A DNA stretch of 64,000 nucleotides from CAYUZU01 sp964448675 (GTDB lineage Bacteria > Planctomycetota > Phycisphaerae > UBA1845 > Fen-1342). This document shows, piece by piece, positions 43,796 through 52,475 of the stretch. The notes beneath the pieces are model-generated. The model had not been told where the DNA came from. It worked only from the letters and a program-made list of their open reading frames with translations, and did no database searches. The DNA is taken from NCBI GenBank assembly GCA_964448675.1, contig CAYUZU010000006.1:181214-245213 (forward strand). The letters run 5' to 3'. A program made the translations under genes and the position numbers. Numbering within the stretch: position 1 is the first letter of the stretch; the number at the start of each line of letters is the position of its first letter.

Positions 43796-44222
43796 CACGG
43801 ACCCCGGAGCCCCGGTACCTCGCAGCCGCGTGGGGCCACGAGCGGCCTCGATGCAGCCGGCGCGAGCACAAGGACCACGTTGCGCTCGTGTGGAGCATAG
43901 GGCGTGGCGGCATCCGCGGCCAGCGGCAAGGCCCGTGGCCCGCGTCTGCGAACCCGCCGCCGCGCTGCTCCGGCGGCGCGGGAGCGCGATCAGTAGCGCA
44001 TTAACAGTGGCGATTGGCGCGGCCGCGGGCCGCTGTTACGCCATTTTGGCGCAGTTTGGTGACGCCGCGATTGTCGCGATTTGCAAAGCGCGTTTCGCCA
44101 AACCGATACAAGCTGGTATACTGATATTCTTGACTCATAACCCGGGCCGCGACCGCCGCCACGCGTGTGGCCGGCCGACTGTTGGCACCGGGTTGGAATG
44201 TAATCGAGCGAAGGAGGACTGC
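43796..44222. other. 427-base divergent intergenic region
   Basis: No gene is seen. A TATACT box at 44117-44122 with a weak TTCGCC 17 bases upstream (44094-44099) could be the promoter of the His/Cys-tailed gene at 44223. An inverted repeat TTTGGCG (44045-44051) and CGCCAAA (44096-44102) overlaps the -35 region and might be an operator. The rest is unstructured GC-rich sequence. Confidence 0.4.
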
Positions 44223-45308
44223 ATGCGCACCCGTGCTGCTCTGACCGTGATGACGCTGGCTTGTATCGTCTTGTTGCCTGCGACGGCGCTGGCGAGTGCT
44301 GCCGAGGCGACCAGATCCTACGACGAAGGCCGCACCATGCTGAAGCAGGGGGACCTGGACGCGGCGTTGGCGGCGTTCAAGGTGGCCGCGAAGGCCGACC
44401 CCGAGAACAAGTTCTACTTTCGCGAGGCCGCGGTGCTGTCGCGCGTGCTCAACATTCGCCGCGCGATGGCGGACGAGCAGGATCTCGAGACGTGGGTGAA
44501 GATGGGGCGGTTGCTGTACAACTATTACCACCAGTACCAGGTCAACAAGGAGGCGCTGGCGCTGGCGCAGCAGCTGCACGGCAAGGCCGCGTCCGCCGAG
44601 TCGGCCGCGATGCTGGCCGAGGCGCACCTCGAGCTTGCGCAGGACAAGGAAGCGGTCGCGGTGCTGGCGGCGCTGCCGGCTGAGCAGTGCGACGCGCGGA
44701 CGAAGGTTCTGCACGGTCTGGCGCTGGCGCGCACGGGTGAGAAGGAAGCGGCGGCGGCGGTGGCGGCCGAGCTGGAAATGCCCGAGAAGTGCGGCAACGT
44801 GCTGTGCTTCGATGCGGCCCGGCTCTATGCGCGTCTCGGACGCGACGACCACGCGTACAAGATGCTGACGTGTGCTTTCGAGAGCACGCCCGCCAACTGG
44901 CTGCCCGAGTTCCGGACGATGGCGAAGGCCTGTGCGGACTTCGACGACATCGCCGAGACCGCGCGTTTCGCCAAGGTGCTCGCGACGAAGTCGAAGATGA
45001 CCGGCTGTGGTGGTTGTGCGAGTGCAAGCTCGTGCGGCTCGTCCGGCGGCAGCAGCGGCTGCAGCAGCGAGAAGACCGCCTGCAGCGACAAGGACAAGAA
45101 GCAGAGCTGCGACCACGAGAAGGATGCCGAGAAGTGCGCGCACGACAAGGACGCCAAGAAGTGTGATCACGAGCACGGCAAGGATCACAAGTGCGACCAT
45201 GACAAGAAGGAGTGCGAGCACGAGCACGGCAAGGACCACGAGTGCTGCAAGGGCGACAAGACCAAGTGCGATCACGACAAGAAGAAGTGTGACCACGACA
45301 AGAAGTAA
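44223..45308 (+). CDS. TPR-like secreted protein with a His/Cys/Lys-rich metal-binding tail
   Basis: This encodes 361 residues. AAGGAGGA lies five bases before ATG 44223, giving a signal peptide (LACIVLLPATALASA). The middle (about 25-255) is a helical solenoid of TPR type (EGRTMLKQGDLDAALAAFKVAAKADPENK). The final 105 residues are extraordinary: a Gly/Ser/Cys spacer (GCGGCASASSCGSSGGSSGC), then repeated short units such as CDHEKD, CDHEHGKDH, CDHDKKE ending CDHDKK. There are about a dozen His-Asp/Glu pairs and many Cys, a pattern expected to bind metal ions such as zinc, nickel or copper. No transporter is adjacent. A buffering, storage or chaperone role is inferred only from composition. Confidence 0.8.
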   Translation: MRTRAALTVMTLACIVLLPATALASAAEATRSYDEGRTMLKQGDLDAALAAFKVAAKADPENKFYFREAAVLSRVLNIRRAMADEQDLETWVKMGRLLYNYYHQYQVNKEALALAQQLHGKAASAESAAMLAEAHLELAQDKEAVAVLAALPAEQCDARTKVLHGLALARTGEKEAAAAVAAELEMPEKCGNVLCFDAARLYARLGRDDHAYKMLTCAFESTPANWLPEFRTMAKACADFDDIAETARFAKVLATKSKMTGCGGCASASSCGSSGGSSGCSSEKTACSDKDKKQSCDHEKDAEKCAHDKDAKKCDHEHGKDHKCDHDKKECEHEHGKDHECCKGDKTKCDHDKKKCDHDKK

Positions 45309-45404
45309 GCCGCACGCGTAGATCTTTCGCGCATCACGAAGACCGGCCGTGGATGAGGGCGTTCGCGCTGTCGTCCGCGGCCGGCGTGTTTGCGGCGGTT
45401 GTGA

Positions 45405-46592
45405 TCAGGCCTCGTCGTCGGGTTCGGGCAGGGCGACCCGCTGGCGGGTGCGGAGCTCGGCGATGCGGTCGAGTTGGCGTTCGAGCTTGCGGGTGCGGGT
45501 GGTGGTGAGGTTGTCGAAGTGCGTGCGGGCCTGCTCGAGGGCCTTGCCCATCTTGTCGATCAGGTCGCTGTACTTGTCCCACTCTTTCTGAAACGCGCCG
45601 AGCAGGGCGAGGATCTCGCGCGAGGCTTCCTCGACGCGCAGGTTCTCGCTGGCCTGGCGAATCACCGCGAGGATCGCGTACAGCGTCATGGGGCCGCACA
45701 GCACGACTTTCTGCTGCAGGGCCTCGTCCAGCAGCGTCGAGTCGTGCTCGTGGATGAAGCCGTAGATCTGCTCGTTGGGGATGAACAGCAGCACGTAGTC
45801 GACGGTGCCGGCGGCGGGGTCGATGTACTCGCGGCCGACGACTTCGCGGATGCGCTGGCGGACGTCGCGCAGGAACTGCTGCAAGGCACGATCGCGGGCG
45901 GCGTCATCCGGGGCGTCGAGGTATTCCAGGTACCGGGCGATCGGAAACTTCACGTCCATGTTTACCTGCCGGTCGTTCGGCAGCGGGAAGGTGTAGTCGG
46001 GCCGGCGCCCGCTCTCGGTCGTGGTCTGCTTGGTGTAGTTGACGTTCTCGACGAAGCCGGCCAGCCGCAGCACGTCGGCGGCCATGCGCTCGCCCCACTG
46101 CCCGCGGCGCTGCGGGCTGGCGAGGGCCTCGCGCAGGGCGGCGGTGGTCTGCTGGAGCCGGTTGGTGACCTGGGACGCGTTCGCGAGCTGCTCGGACAGC
46201 TTGCCGTGCGACTCGCGCCGATCCTTGTCCAGCAGTTGCAGGGCGTTCTGGACTTCGGTCAGACGCGTCGTGACCTGCTTGACGGTCTCGTCGATGAGGC
46301 GTTTGCGGGCGTCGAGCGCGGACTCGCCCTGCCTGGTCTGCGCGGTGAGCTTGGTCTCGGCAAGCTGGAGAAACTGCTCGTTGTTGCTGCGCAGGGCCGC
46401 CTGTGACAGCTCGGCGAAACTGCCGCGGATGCGTTCGAGCAGGGCCTCCAGGTCGCGCAGCCGCTGTGCTTCGGCCTGTTCGGCAAGCTGCTGTGCGAGC
46501 TGGCGCGTGGCGGGGCGGCGCAGCAGGACGAGCGCCAGTACCAGCGCCGCGCCGGCGAGCACCCCCAGGATGGCTGCGATGGCCGGGTCCAT
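45405..46592 (-). CDS. rmuC: DNA recombination protein RmuC
   Basis: This encodes 395 residues. An N-terminal transmembrane helix (MDPAIAAILGVLAGAALVLALVLL) precedes a long coiled coil (about 30-150) and the RmuC nuclease-like domain (about 160-370). Typical segments are RRGQWGERMAADVLRLAGFVENVNY, DVKFPIARYLEYLD, REYIDPAAGTVDYVLLFIPNEQIYGFI and VVLCGPMTLYAILAVI. RmuC limits sequence inversions at short inverted repeats. The start at 46592 has GCGAGG six bases upstream. It is divergent from the S41 protease gene. Confidence 0.93.
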   Translation of the reverse strand: MDPAIAAILGVLAGAALVLALVLLRRPATRQLAQQLAEQAEAQRLRDLEALLERIRGSFAELSQAALRSNNEQFLQLAETKLTAQTRQGESALDARKRLIDETVKQVTTRLTEVQNALQLLDKDRRESHGKLSEQLANASQVTNRLQQTTAALREALASPQRRGQWGERMAADVLRLAGFVENVNYTKQTTTESGRRPDYTFPLPNDRQVNMDVKFPIARYLEYLDAPDDAARDRALQQFLRDVRQRIREVVGREYIDPAAGTVDYVLLFIPNEQIYGFIHEHDSTLLDEALQQKVVLCGPMTLYAILAVIRQASENLRVEEASREILALLGAFQKEWDKYSDLIDKMGKALEQARTHFDNLTTTRTRKLERQLDRIAELRTRQRVALPEPDDEA

Positions 46593-46733
46593 GCAAAACC
46601 TCGCTTGTCGCGTCTTGTCCGGAGTGTAATCGCGGCGGCGGTGGCGCGAAAGCGGCGGTGGGCGCGCGGCGCCCGTTGCGTACAATCCACACTAGGGTGG
46701 ACCGAGCAGACCGATGCAGGAGAGACAGACGAC

Positions 46734-49700
46734 ATGCGATTCACAACGGCATTGCTTCAGAGGCGGATGGTCGTGGGGCTGGTTACGCTGCTGTGCGGGG
46801 TGGCGGTACAGGCGGGCGAAGTCCCCTTTGCCCGGGATCTGACGCTGGCGCCCGACGGGCAGACGCTGGCGTTCAGCTGGGCCGGTGACATCTGGGCCGT
46901 GCCGATCGCGGGCGGGACGGCCATGCGCCTGACCGTGCACCCTGCCAACGAGACGCACCCGGTGTGGTCGCCCGACGGCCACCACATCGCGTTTGCGTCG
47001 AACCGGTTCGGGGCGGGCGATGCGTTCGACTACAGCGAGCGCGGCGGCACGAACATCTTCGTCATGGGGGCTGACGGCGGCGACGTGCGCCGGCTGACGT
47101 TTGCAGACGTCGTGGAGACCCCCACGAGCTGGTCGCCCGACGGCGAGTGGATCTACTTCCACAGCCAGCGCGAGGGGGAGGTCTATCGCGAATCGCGCAT
47201 CTACCGCGTACCGGCAACGGGTGGACAACCCTGGCGGGCGCTGGATTGCTTCGGCAGCCAGGCGGCGATCAATCCTGGTGGCGAGCAGATGGCGTTCGTC
47301 CGCGGCGGCCTGCCGTGGGTGCGCTGGTCGCGGCGCGGTTACCGCGGCAGCGCCGACATGGACCTGTTCGTCTGCCCGCTCGATGGCAGCAAGTTCACGC
47401 AGTTGACTGAGTTCAACGGAACCGACCGCATGCCGACCTGGGATGCGGCGGGCGCTGGGTTGTACTTCCTGTCGGATCGCGGCGGCACGGCGAATATCTG
47501 GTACCTGCCACTCGACACGGGTGAGCCCGAGCAGGTCACGTTCATGGAAGACGACGACGTGCGGGAGTTTGCCGTGTCGGCAGACGGCCGGACGCTGGCG
47601 TTTACACACTGGGACGCGGTTTACGTGATGGCGACCGCGGATCGGGCCGCGCGAATGATCGAGATCACCGCCGGGGATGACCTGCCCGAGAACCAGCTCG
47701 CGTTTCGCACCTTCACCAGCGACGCCGACGAGCAGGAGCCCGCGCCCGATGGCAAGGAGGTGGCGCTGGTCGTGCGCGGCGAGATCTACGTCATCAAGAC
47801 GGAAGAGGGGCGGCCGACGCGGCAGGTGACGGACGGCCCGGCCCGCGATCACCACGTGGTGTGGTCGCCGGACGGCAAGGCCCTGTTCTTCGTTTCAGAT
47901 CGCGCGGGCCAGGAGGACATCTATCGGGCCGTGTCGGCCGAGGAGCCGGCAAAGCCACTGTCGGAATCGCTGAGGTTCAAGATCGAACGTGTGACGGATC
48001 ATCCCGCGCTGGAGTACGCGCCCCGCGTGTCGCCAGACGGCGAGAAGTTGGCGTTCATCCGCAGCCGCGGCGATCTGATCATCCGCGACTTGAAGACGGG
48101 CGAAGAAACGACGCTGGTGGAAAGCTGGGACCGGCCGAGCTATGCGTGGTCGCCCGACAGCAAGTGGCTGGCGTACGCGATCGAGGATGTCGAGCACAAC
48201 CGCGATGTGTGGGTCGTGCCGGCGGACGGGTCGGCGGCCCCGGTGAATGTCTCGCAGCACCCGGATTACGACGGCGGGCCGGAATGGTCGGCCGACGGGC
48301 AACTGCTGGCGTTCGGCTCGCGGCGGCACGGGTTTGACGGGGACTTGTACGTGGTGTTTCTCTCGCCGGCGTTCGATGAGATGTCGGACGTGGACCTGGA
48401 CCTGTACTTCGAGGCGCAGGCCAAGGCGGTCAAGAAGCGCAAGCCACCAAAATCCGTCGTCGCCAGCGGCAAGATCGCCTTGGCCGGTGAGGTGCCCGCG
48501 ACGCAGCCAGCCGATGATGAAGCGACCGCGACCCAGCCGGCCGAAACGAAACCAGGAGAGACCCAGCCGGCGGAGACGCAGCCGGCGGAACCGGCGCCCG
48601 ATGAGCTGACGGCCAAGGTGCGGCGGATTGTGCAGGAATACCTCGAAGAGAAGGAGAAGGGCAAGGAAAAGAAGGCGGACGACGCCGCGGAGGATGAGGA
48701 CCAGGAGAAGGCGGAGGCGGAAGGAGAGCCCTACGCGTATGAGCTGGAGACCGCGTATCGGCGGATTCGCCGCGTAACAAACCTGCCGGGGAATCAGCTC
48801 GGATTTGCCTTGTCGCCGACGGGTGAGACGCTGGCGTTTGTCTCGTCGCACGAGGGTGATACGAACCTCTACACGATCAAGTGGGACGGCAGTGAGCGCA
48901 AGCAGATCCGCGGTGACAGCGCGGGGGCCCTGCGGTGGAGCTTCGACGGCGCGCGCCTGTTCTACTTGCGCGGCGGCCGGCCGGTCTCGTGCCGGCCGGA
49001 CGGCGGCGGGGCCGAGACCCACGCGTTTCGGGCGCGGATGCGGATCGACCAGCGCGCCGAGGCGGCCCAGAAATTCAACGACGGCGCGCGGCAGCTCGGC
49101 ATGCGGTTCTATCACCCGACCATGAAGGGGCTCGACTGGCCCGCGCTGACGGAGAAATACCGCCAGTTGGCGTTGCGGACGGTCACGATTCCGGCGTTCA
49201 ACGAAGTGTTCAACATGCTGCTGGGTGAGCTCAACGCCTCGCACCTGGGGTTGTACGGGCCGCGCACCAGCCGCGGGCAGGACGTGGGGCGGCTGGGGTG
49301 CTCGTTCGACCGGACGTTCCCCGGGCCGGGCCTGAAGGTGGCGAGCGTGCTGGAAGACTCGCCCGCCGACCGGAAGGAGAGCCGCCTGGTGCCGGGCGAC
49401 GTGATCCTGAAGGTGAATGGGCAGGCCGTCGGACCGGCGGCACCGCTCGAGCAGGCCCTGCTGGAGACGGTGGACCAGGAAGTGATTATCGAGCTTGCGC
49501 CGTCGCCCGACCGCGCCGCAGACGATGGGGACGACAAGGACGACAACGGCGACGATGAGAAGCGGGATGAGGCTGCCGGCGCAACGCGCGAACTGGTGAT
49601 TCGGCCGGTGTCGAGCGGGCGCATCGCGAACCTGCAGTACGAGGCGTGGGTGCGGGCGAATCGCGCCTACGTTGCCGAGAAGTCGGACGGCAGGGTCGGC

Positions 49701-50279
49701 TATGTGCATATCCGCGGCATGAACGAGCCCTCCTTCGAGCGGTTCGAGCGGGACTTGTACGCGGCCGCCCACGGTCGCGAGGGGTTGATTATTGATGTGC
49801 GGAGCAATGGCGGCGGCTGGACGGCGGACTGGGTGCTGGCGGTGCTCAACGTGCGCCGCCATGCCTACACCATCCAGCGCGGTGCCGACGAGCGGGGCTA
49901 TCCACAGGATCGGCTGATCTTCTATTCGTGGACCAAGCCAGCCACGATGATGTGCAATCACCAGAGTTTCTCGAATGCCGAGATCGTCTCGCACGCCTTC
50001 AAGAACCTCGGACGCGGGCCGCTGGTCGGCACGACGACCTACGGCGGCGTGATCAGCACGGGGGGCTATCGGCTGATCGACGGGGCGCTGGTGCGCATGC
50101 CCGAGCGTGGCTGGTACACCCTGCCGCACGGGGTGGACATGGAGGAGGGTGGCGCCGTGCCCGACATCGAGGTGCCCGTGACGCCGGAAGATGAGGTCCA
50201 GGGGCGGCGGCCGCAACTGGACGCGGCGATCAAGGCGACGCTAACGCAGATCAAGGCGGAGAAGGAAGCGTGGCCATAG
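46734..50279 (+). CDS. Tricorn-like S41 family peptidase with beta-propeller domains
   Basis: This encodes 1181 residues. It has a signal peptide and a PD40/WD40-like N-terminal propeller region to about residue 560 (APDGQTLAFSW, WSPDGHHIAFAS, SPDGEWIYFHS). A charged linker follows (about 590-680, rich in Thr-Gln-Pro-Ala-Glu and then Lys-Glu-Asp). More propeller blades, a C1-like helical part, a PDZ domain with an acidic insert (DDGDDKDDNGDDEK), and the C-terminal S41 core with VGYVHIRGMNE and IIDVRSNGGG come next. The likely nucleophile is Ser1080 in NHQSFSNAE. Tricorn-type proteases process peptides. The two disordered inserts are unusual. It overlaps the amidase gene. Confidence 0.9.
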   Translation: MRFTTALLQRRMVVGLVTLLCGVAVQAGEVPFARDLTLAPDGQTLAFSWAGDIWAVPIAGGTAMRLTVHPANETHPVWSPDGHHIAFASNRFGAGDAFDYSERGGTNIFVMGADGGDVRRLTFADVVETPTSWSPDGEWIYFHSQREGEVYRESRIYRVPATGGQPWRALDCFGSQAAINPGGEQMAFVRGGLPWVRWSRRGYRGSADMDLFVCPLDGSKFTQLTEFNGTDRMPTWDAAGAGLYFLSDRGGTANIWYLPLDTGEPEQVTFMEDDDVREFAVSADGRTLAFTHWDAVYVMATADRAARMIEITAGDDLPENQLAFRTFTSDADEQEPAPDGKEVALVVRGEIYVIKTEEGRPTRQVTDGPARDHHVVWSPDGKALFFVSDRAGQEDIYRAVSAEEPAKPLSESLRFKIERVTDHPALEYAPRVSPDGEKLAFIRSRGDLIIRDLKTGEETTLVESWDRPSYAWSPDSKWLAYAIEDVEHNRDVWVVPADGSAAPVNVSQHPDYDGGPEWSADGQLLAFGSRRHGFDGDLYVVFLSPAFDEMSDVDLDLYFEAQAKAVKKRKPPKSVVASGKIALAGEVPATQPADDEATATQPAETKPGETQPAETQPAEPAPDELTAKVRRIVQEYLEEKEKGKEKKADDAAEDEDQEKAEAEGEPYAYELETAYRRIRRVTNLPGNQLGFALSPTGETLAFVSSHEGDTNLYTIKWDGSERKQIRGDSAGALRWSFDGARLFYLRGGRPVSCRPDGGGAETHAFRARMRIDQRAEAAQKFNDGARQLGMRFYHPTMKGLDWPALTEKYRQLALRTVTIPAFNEVFNMLLGELNASHLGLYGPRTSRGQDVGRLGCSFDRTFPGPGLKVASVLEDSPADRKESRLVPGDVILKVNGQAVGPAAPLEQALLETVDQEVIIELAPSPDRAADDGDDKDDNGDDEKRDEAAGATRELVIRPVSSGRIANLQYEAWVRANRAYVAEKSDGRVGYVHIRGMNEPSFERFERDLYAAAHGREGLIIDVRSNGGGWTADWVLAVLNVRRHAYTIQRGADERGYPQDRLIFYSWTKPATMMCNHQSFSNAEIVSHAFKNLGRGPLVGTTTYGGVISTGGYRLIDGALVRMPERGWYTLPHGVDMEEGGAVPDIEVPVTPEDEVQGRRPQLDAAIKATLTQIKAEKEAWP

Positions 50280-51445
50280 GCCCGGCGCGACGAGGCGGGT
50301 GGACGCGCTGGATCGGGCCGGGTCCGCTGCGCGCGTTGCTGTTGACCTTCGCGGCGGGGGCGCTCGCGGGTGGACTGCTGGTCGGGCTGATGTGCTCGGG
50401 CGGGGAGGTGCGGCGCGAGGTGATCTGGCCGAACGTGCCCGACCCGGTCGCTACCCCGCCGGCGGCGTACGACTGGACGGCGCAGCCGCCGCCGACCTTT
50501 CCGATCCCGCCTTATGCGGCGCACCTGGCGGGCGTGAAGATCGTGCTCGACCCGGGTCACGCGGGCCAACACGACCCGGGCGGAACGTGGCGGCGCGGCC
50601 CGACCGGCGTACGCGAGACGGACGTGAATCTGCGGGTGGCGCACTTTCTGCGCGAGTTTCTCGTGGCAGTGGGTGCCGAGGTGCATTTCACCAGGGAGGT
50701 GGACAAGGAACTGGGGCTGTCGTACGACGAGGATCTGCGCGAGCGGGCGGCGATCGCCAACGCGCTGCGGGCGGATCTGCTGCTGTCGATTCACCACAAT
50801 GGGCACGAGGATCCGGAGCCCAACTATACGCTGGTCTTCTATCACGGCGATGTCGACGACAATCCGGCGAGTGCCGTCGTCGCGCGGCATCTCCTCGACG
50901 GGTTGAACGACGCGTTGCGGCTGGAGCGGCACGTGCCCTGCGCGGTGGTCAGCGATCACACGATTATTCCGCGCAAGGGGTATGCCGTACTGCGCCATGC
51001 GGAGGTGCCGGCGGTCATCACCGAGGCGTCGTTTCACTCGAACCCGGAAGAGGAAGCGCGGCTGCGCGATCCGGTGTACAACCGCCGCGAGGCGTACGGG
51101 TTGTTCCTCGGGCTGGCACGGTGGGCGCAGGGTGGTTTACCGCGGGTGACGCTGGTCGAGCCGGCCAATGGTCGCGTCAAGCCTGGTGCGCGGGTCACGG
51201 TGGGGATCGATGATGGCCTGAGCGCACGCGGCGGCCTGGGCGCCGGTGCGTTGCGGGTGCGCGAGGCGTCGGTGGTGGTGGAGCTCGACGGGACGCGCCT
51301 GCCCTTCACGGTCGACTTGAAAAAGGGGCGCCTGCGCGTGAAGCTGCCGGAGAGGGTCGGCAAGACGGCGCACCTGCGCGTCGATTTTCAGAATGTGTTC
51401 GGCCATCACGTCGTGCACCCGGTACTGGCATTGCGGCGGAGGTAG
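50270..51445 (+). CDS. N-acetylmuramoyl-L-alanine amidase (Amidase_3)
   Basis: This encodes 391 residues. A hydrophobic helix (about residues 20-42) exports or anchors it. The zinc amidase core has all ligand positions: His97 (LDPGHAG), Glu116 (VRETDVN), His175/176 (SIHHN) and the catalytic Glu252 (ITEASFHS). It cleaves the amide between MurNAc and L-Ala in peptidoglycan. About 120 residues after the core look like a small beta-domain. The GTG at 50270 lies inside the last codons of the protease gene and GGAGAAGGA precedes it, so the two genes are translated together. A role in cell separation or wall recycling is likely. Confidence 0.92.
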   Translation: MAIGPARRGGWTRWIGPGPLRALLLTFAAGALAGGLLVGLMCSGGEVRREVIWPNVPDPVATPPAAYDWTAQPPPTFPIPPYAAHLAGVKIVLDPGHAGQHDPGGTWRRGPTGVRETDVNLRVAHFLREFLVAVGAEVHFTREVDKELGLSYDEDLRERAAIANALRADLLLSIHHNGHEDPEPNYTLVFYHGDVDDNPASAVVARHLLDGLNDALRLERHVPCAVVSDHTIIPRKGYAVLRHAEVPAVITEASFHSNPEEEARLRDPVYNRREAYGLFLGLARWAQGGLPRVTLVEPANGRVKPGARVTVGIDDGLSARGGLGAGALRVREASVVVELDGTRLPFTVDLKKGRLRVKLPERVGKTAHLRVDFQNVFGHHVVHPVLALRRR

Positions 51446-51556
51446 CGGATACGTCGTGCGGCGGGGGTGGCAGGGTGGCTACGGCGCTGTGAGCCGTGTC
51501 TCCGTGGGATGCAGGGCGGACCGCGATGCAAGGGCGACGAGCCGTCGGATGTCGGG

Positions 51557-51638
51557 AGACCAAGCGGAGCAACGTCCTACCCGATGAGACAGAGCGGAGC
51601 TGTGTCCCACCGGAGACAAGCCGGAGCTGTGTCCTGAG
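51557..51638. repeat. Three copies of the 25-nt palindromic intergenic repeat
   Basis: Copies at 51557-51581, 51587-51611 and 51614-51638 share GCGGAGC and the arms GACA and TGTCC. They are the same family as 3134-3191. The clearest copy pairs GACAGAGC with GCTGTGTC around a GGA centre. The surrounding 51446-51660 holds no gene. Confidence 0.75.
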
Positions 51639-51678
51639 GAGGAACGTGGCGGGGCTTTTGCGCCGGTGCATAGAAAAA

Positions 51679-51708
51679 GCGGCCCGTCGCCATCTGGCGA
51701 CAGGCCGC
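51679..51708 (-). terminator. Strong intrinsic terminator for the basic-protein gene
   Basis: A long GC stem (GCGGCC and GTCGCCA paired with TGGCGAC and GGCCGC, with one internal C/A mismatch) is followed on the minus strand by CTTTTTCT-like bases. It lies about 75 bases after the stop of the 51781-52227 gene. Confidence 0.85.
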
Positions 51709-51780
51709 GATTTCGACGAACAAGCAAGCCGGGTTTCAGACTTTTCGGACAATGCCGATGTGTCGGCCCGACAGTGTTGT

Positions 51781-52227
51781 TTACCAGTTCTGCTTGTTGA
51801 ACGGACGGCCCGTGAGGTTCTTCGTCGAAGCGATCAGCCAGGTGTTGCCCTTGCCCTTGGTGACGTCTTTGACGCTGGTCCCGAACTTCTTCTTCAGCCA
51901 GCGGCGGGCCGAGGTCGGCGTCATGTTCGACCACTGGGCACCGAACGACTTGTCGAACTCGGCGCCGGTGACCTTGTAGACGCGATTGCCGTTGTTGACG
52001 TACTTGATCCAGCGGTTGGCCATGGTGGGCGACAGCGTGGTCTTGGTGCCGCCGCTGAACTGCGAGTACACGTTGCGGTACGAACCGATGCGCCACTGGC
52101 ACTCCTGCTTCGGCCCCCGGAACTTCGGCGAGTTGCAGGTGTAGCGGGTGACGTTCTGGCGGGTGTTACGGGTGGTCTTGCTGGTGGTACGATTCTTGCG
52201 AGAGTAATTCGTCTTTCTCGGAGGCAT
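51781..52227 (-). CDS. Small highly basic protein, unknown function
   Basis: This encodes 148 residues. The ATG at 52227 has AAAGGGAG five bases upstream, a strong site; an earlier in-frame start has none. It opens with a Lys/Arg/Thr/Asn-rich stretch (MPPRKTNYSRKNRTTSKTTR) and has predicted beta and Arg/Lys/Trp-rich segments (MTPTSARRWLKKKFG, TWLIASTKNLTGRPFNKQNW). Only two Cys are present and there is no signal peptide. The composition suits a nucleic-acid-binding or histone-like protein, but I see no named family. It is expressed from its own unit: intergenic DNA on both sides and a strong terminator. Asn/Thr-richness differs from its high-GC neighbours and may reflect recent acquisition. 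Confidence 0.7.
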   Translation of the reverse strand: MPPRKTNYSRKNRTTSKTTRNTRQNVTRYTCNSPKFRGPKQECQWRIGSYRNVYSQFSGGTKTTLSPTMANRWIKYVNNGNRVYKVTGAEFDKSFGAQWSNMTPTSARRWLKKKFGTSVKDVTKGKGNTWLIASTKNLTGRPFNKQNW

Positions 52228-52397
52228 GGTCGCTCCCTTTCTTAGCTTGCTGTCCATCGTGGCGAAAGAACACACTCAATGCCTTATCGGGAAGCGAGTG
52301 TCATAAGTTGAAAAAAACGGCTCTGCCGCCCTCCCACTGGGGGCCACCCGCCGGCCTGGCCGGTCGCGGCCCCGCGGCCGAAACCGCGCCGAGCGGG

Positions 52398-52403
52398 TAC
52401 AAT
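52398..52403 (+). promoter_or_regulatory. Possible -10 box of the nfeD-floA operon
   Basis: TACAAT lies about 70 bases before the nfeD start. The same hexamer occurs at 46681-46686 upstream of the S41 gene. Neither has a recognisable -35 at the right distance, so this is weak. Confidence 0.25.
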
Positions 52404-52475
52404 AAAAGAGGGCCGACGTGGCGGAGACCGGCAATCCCCGCCAGCGGGCCGAGAGTTTGAGCGGAGGTCCATGCC

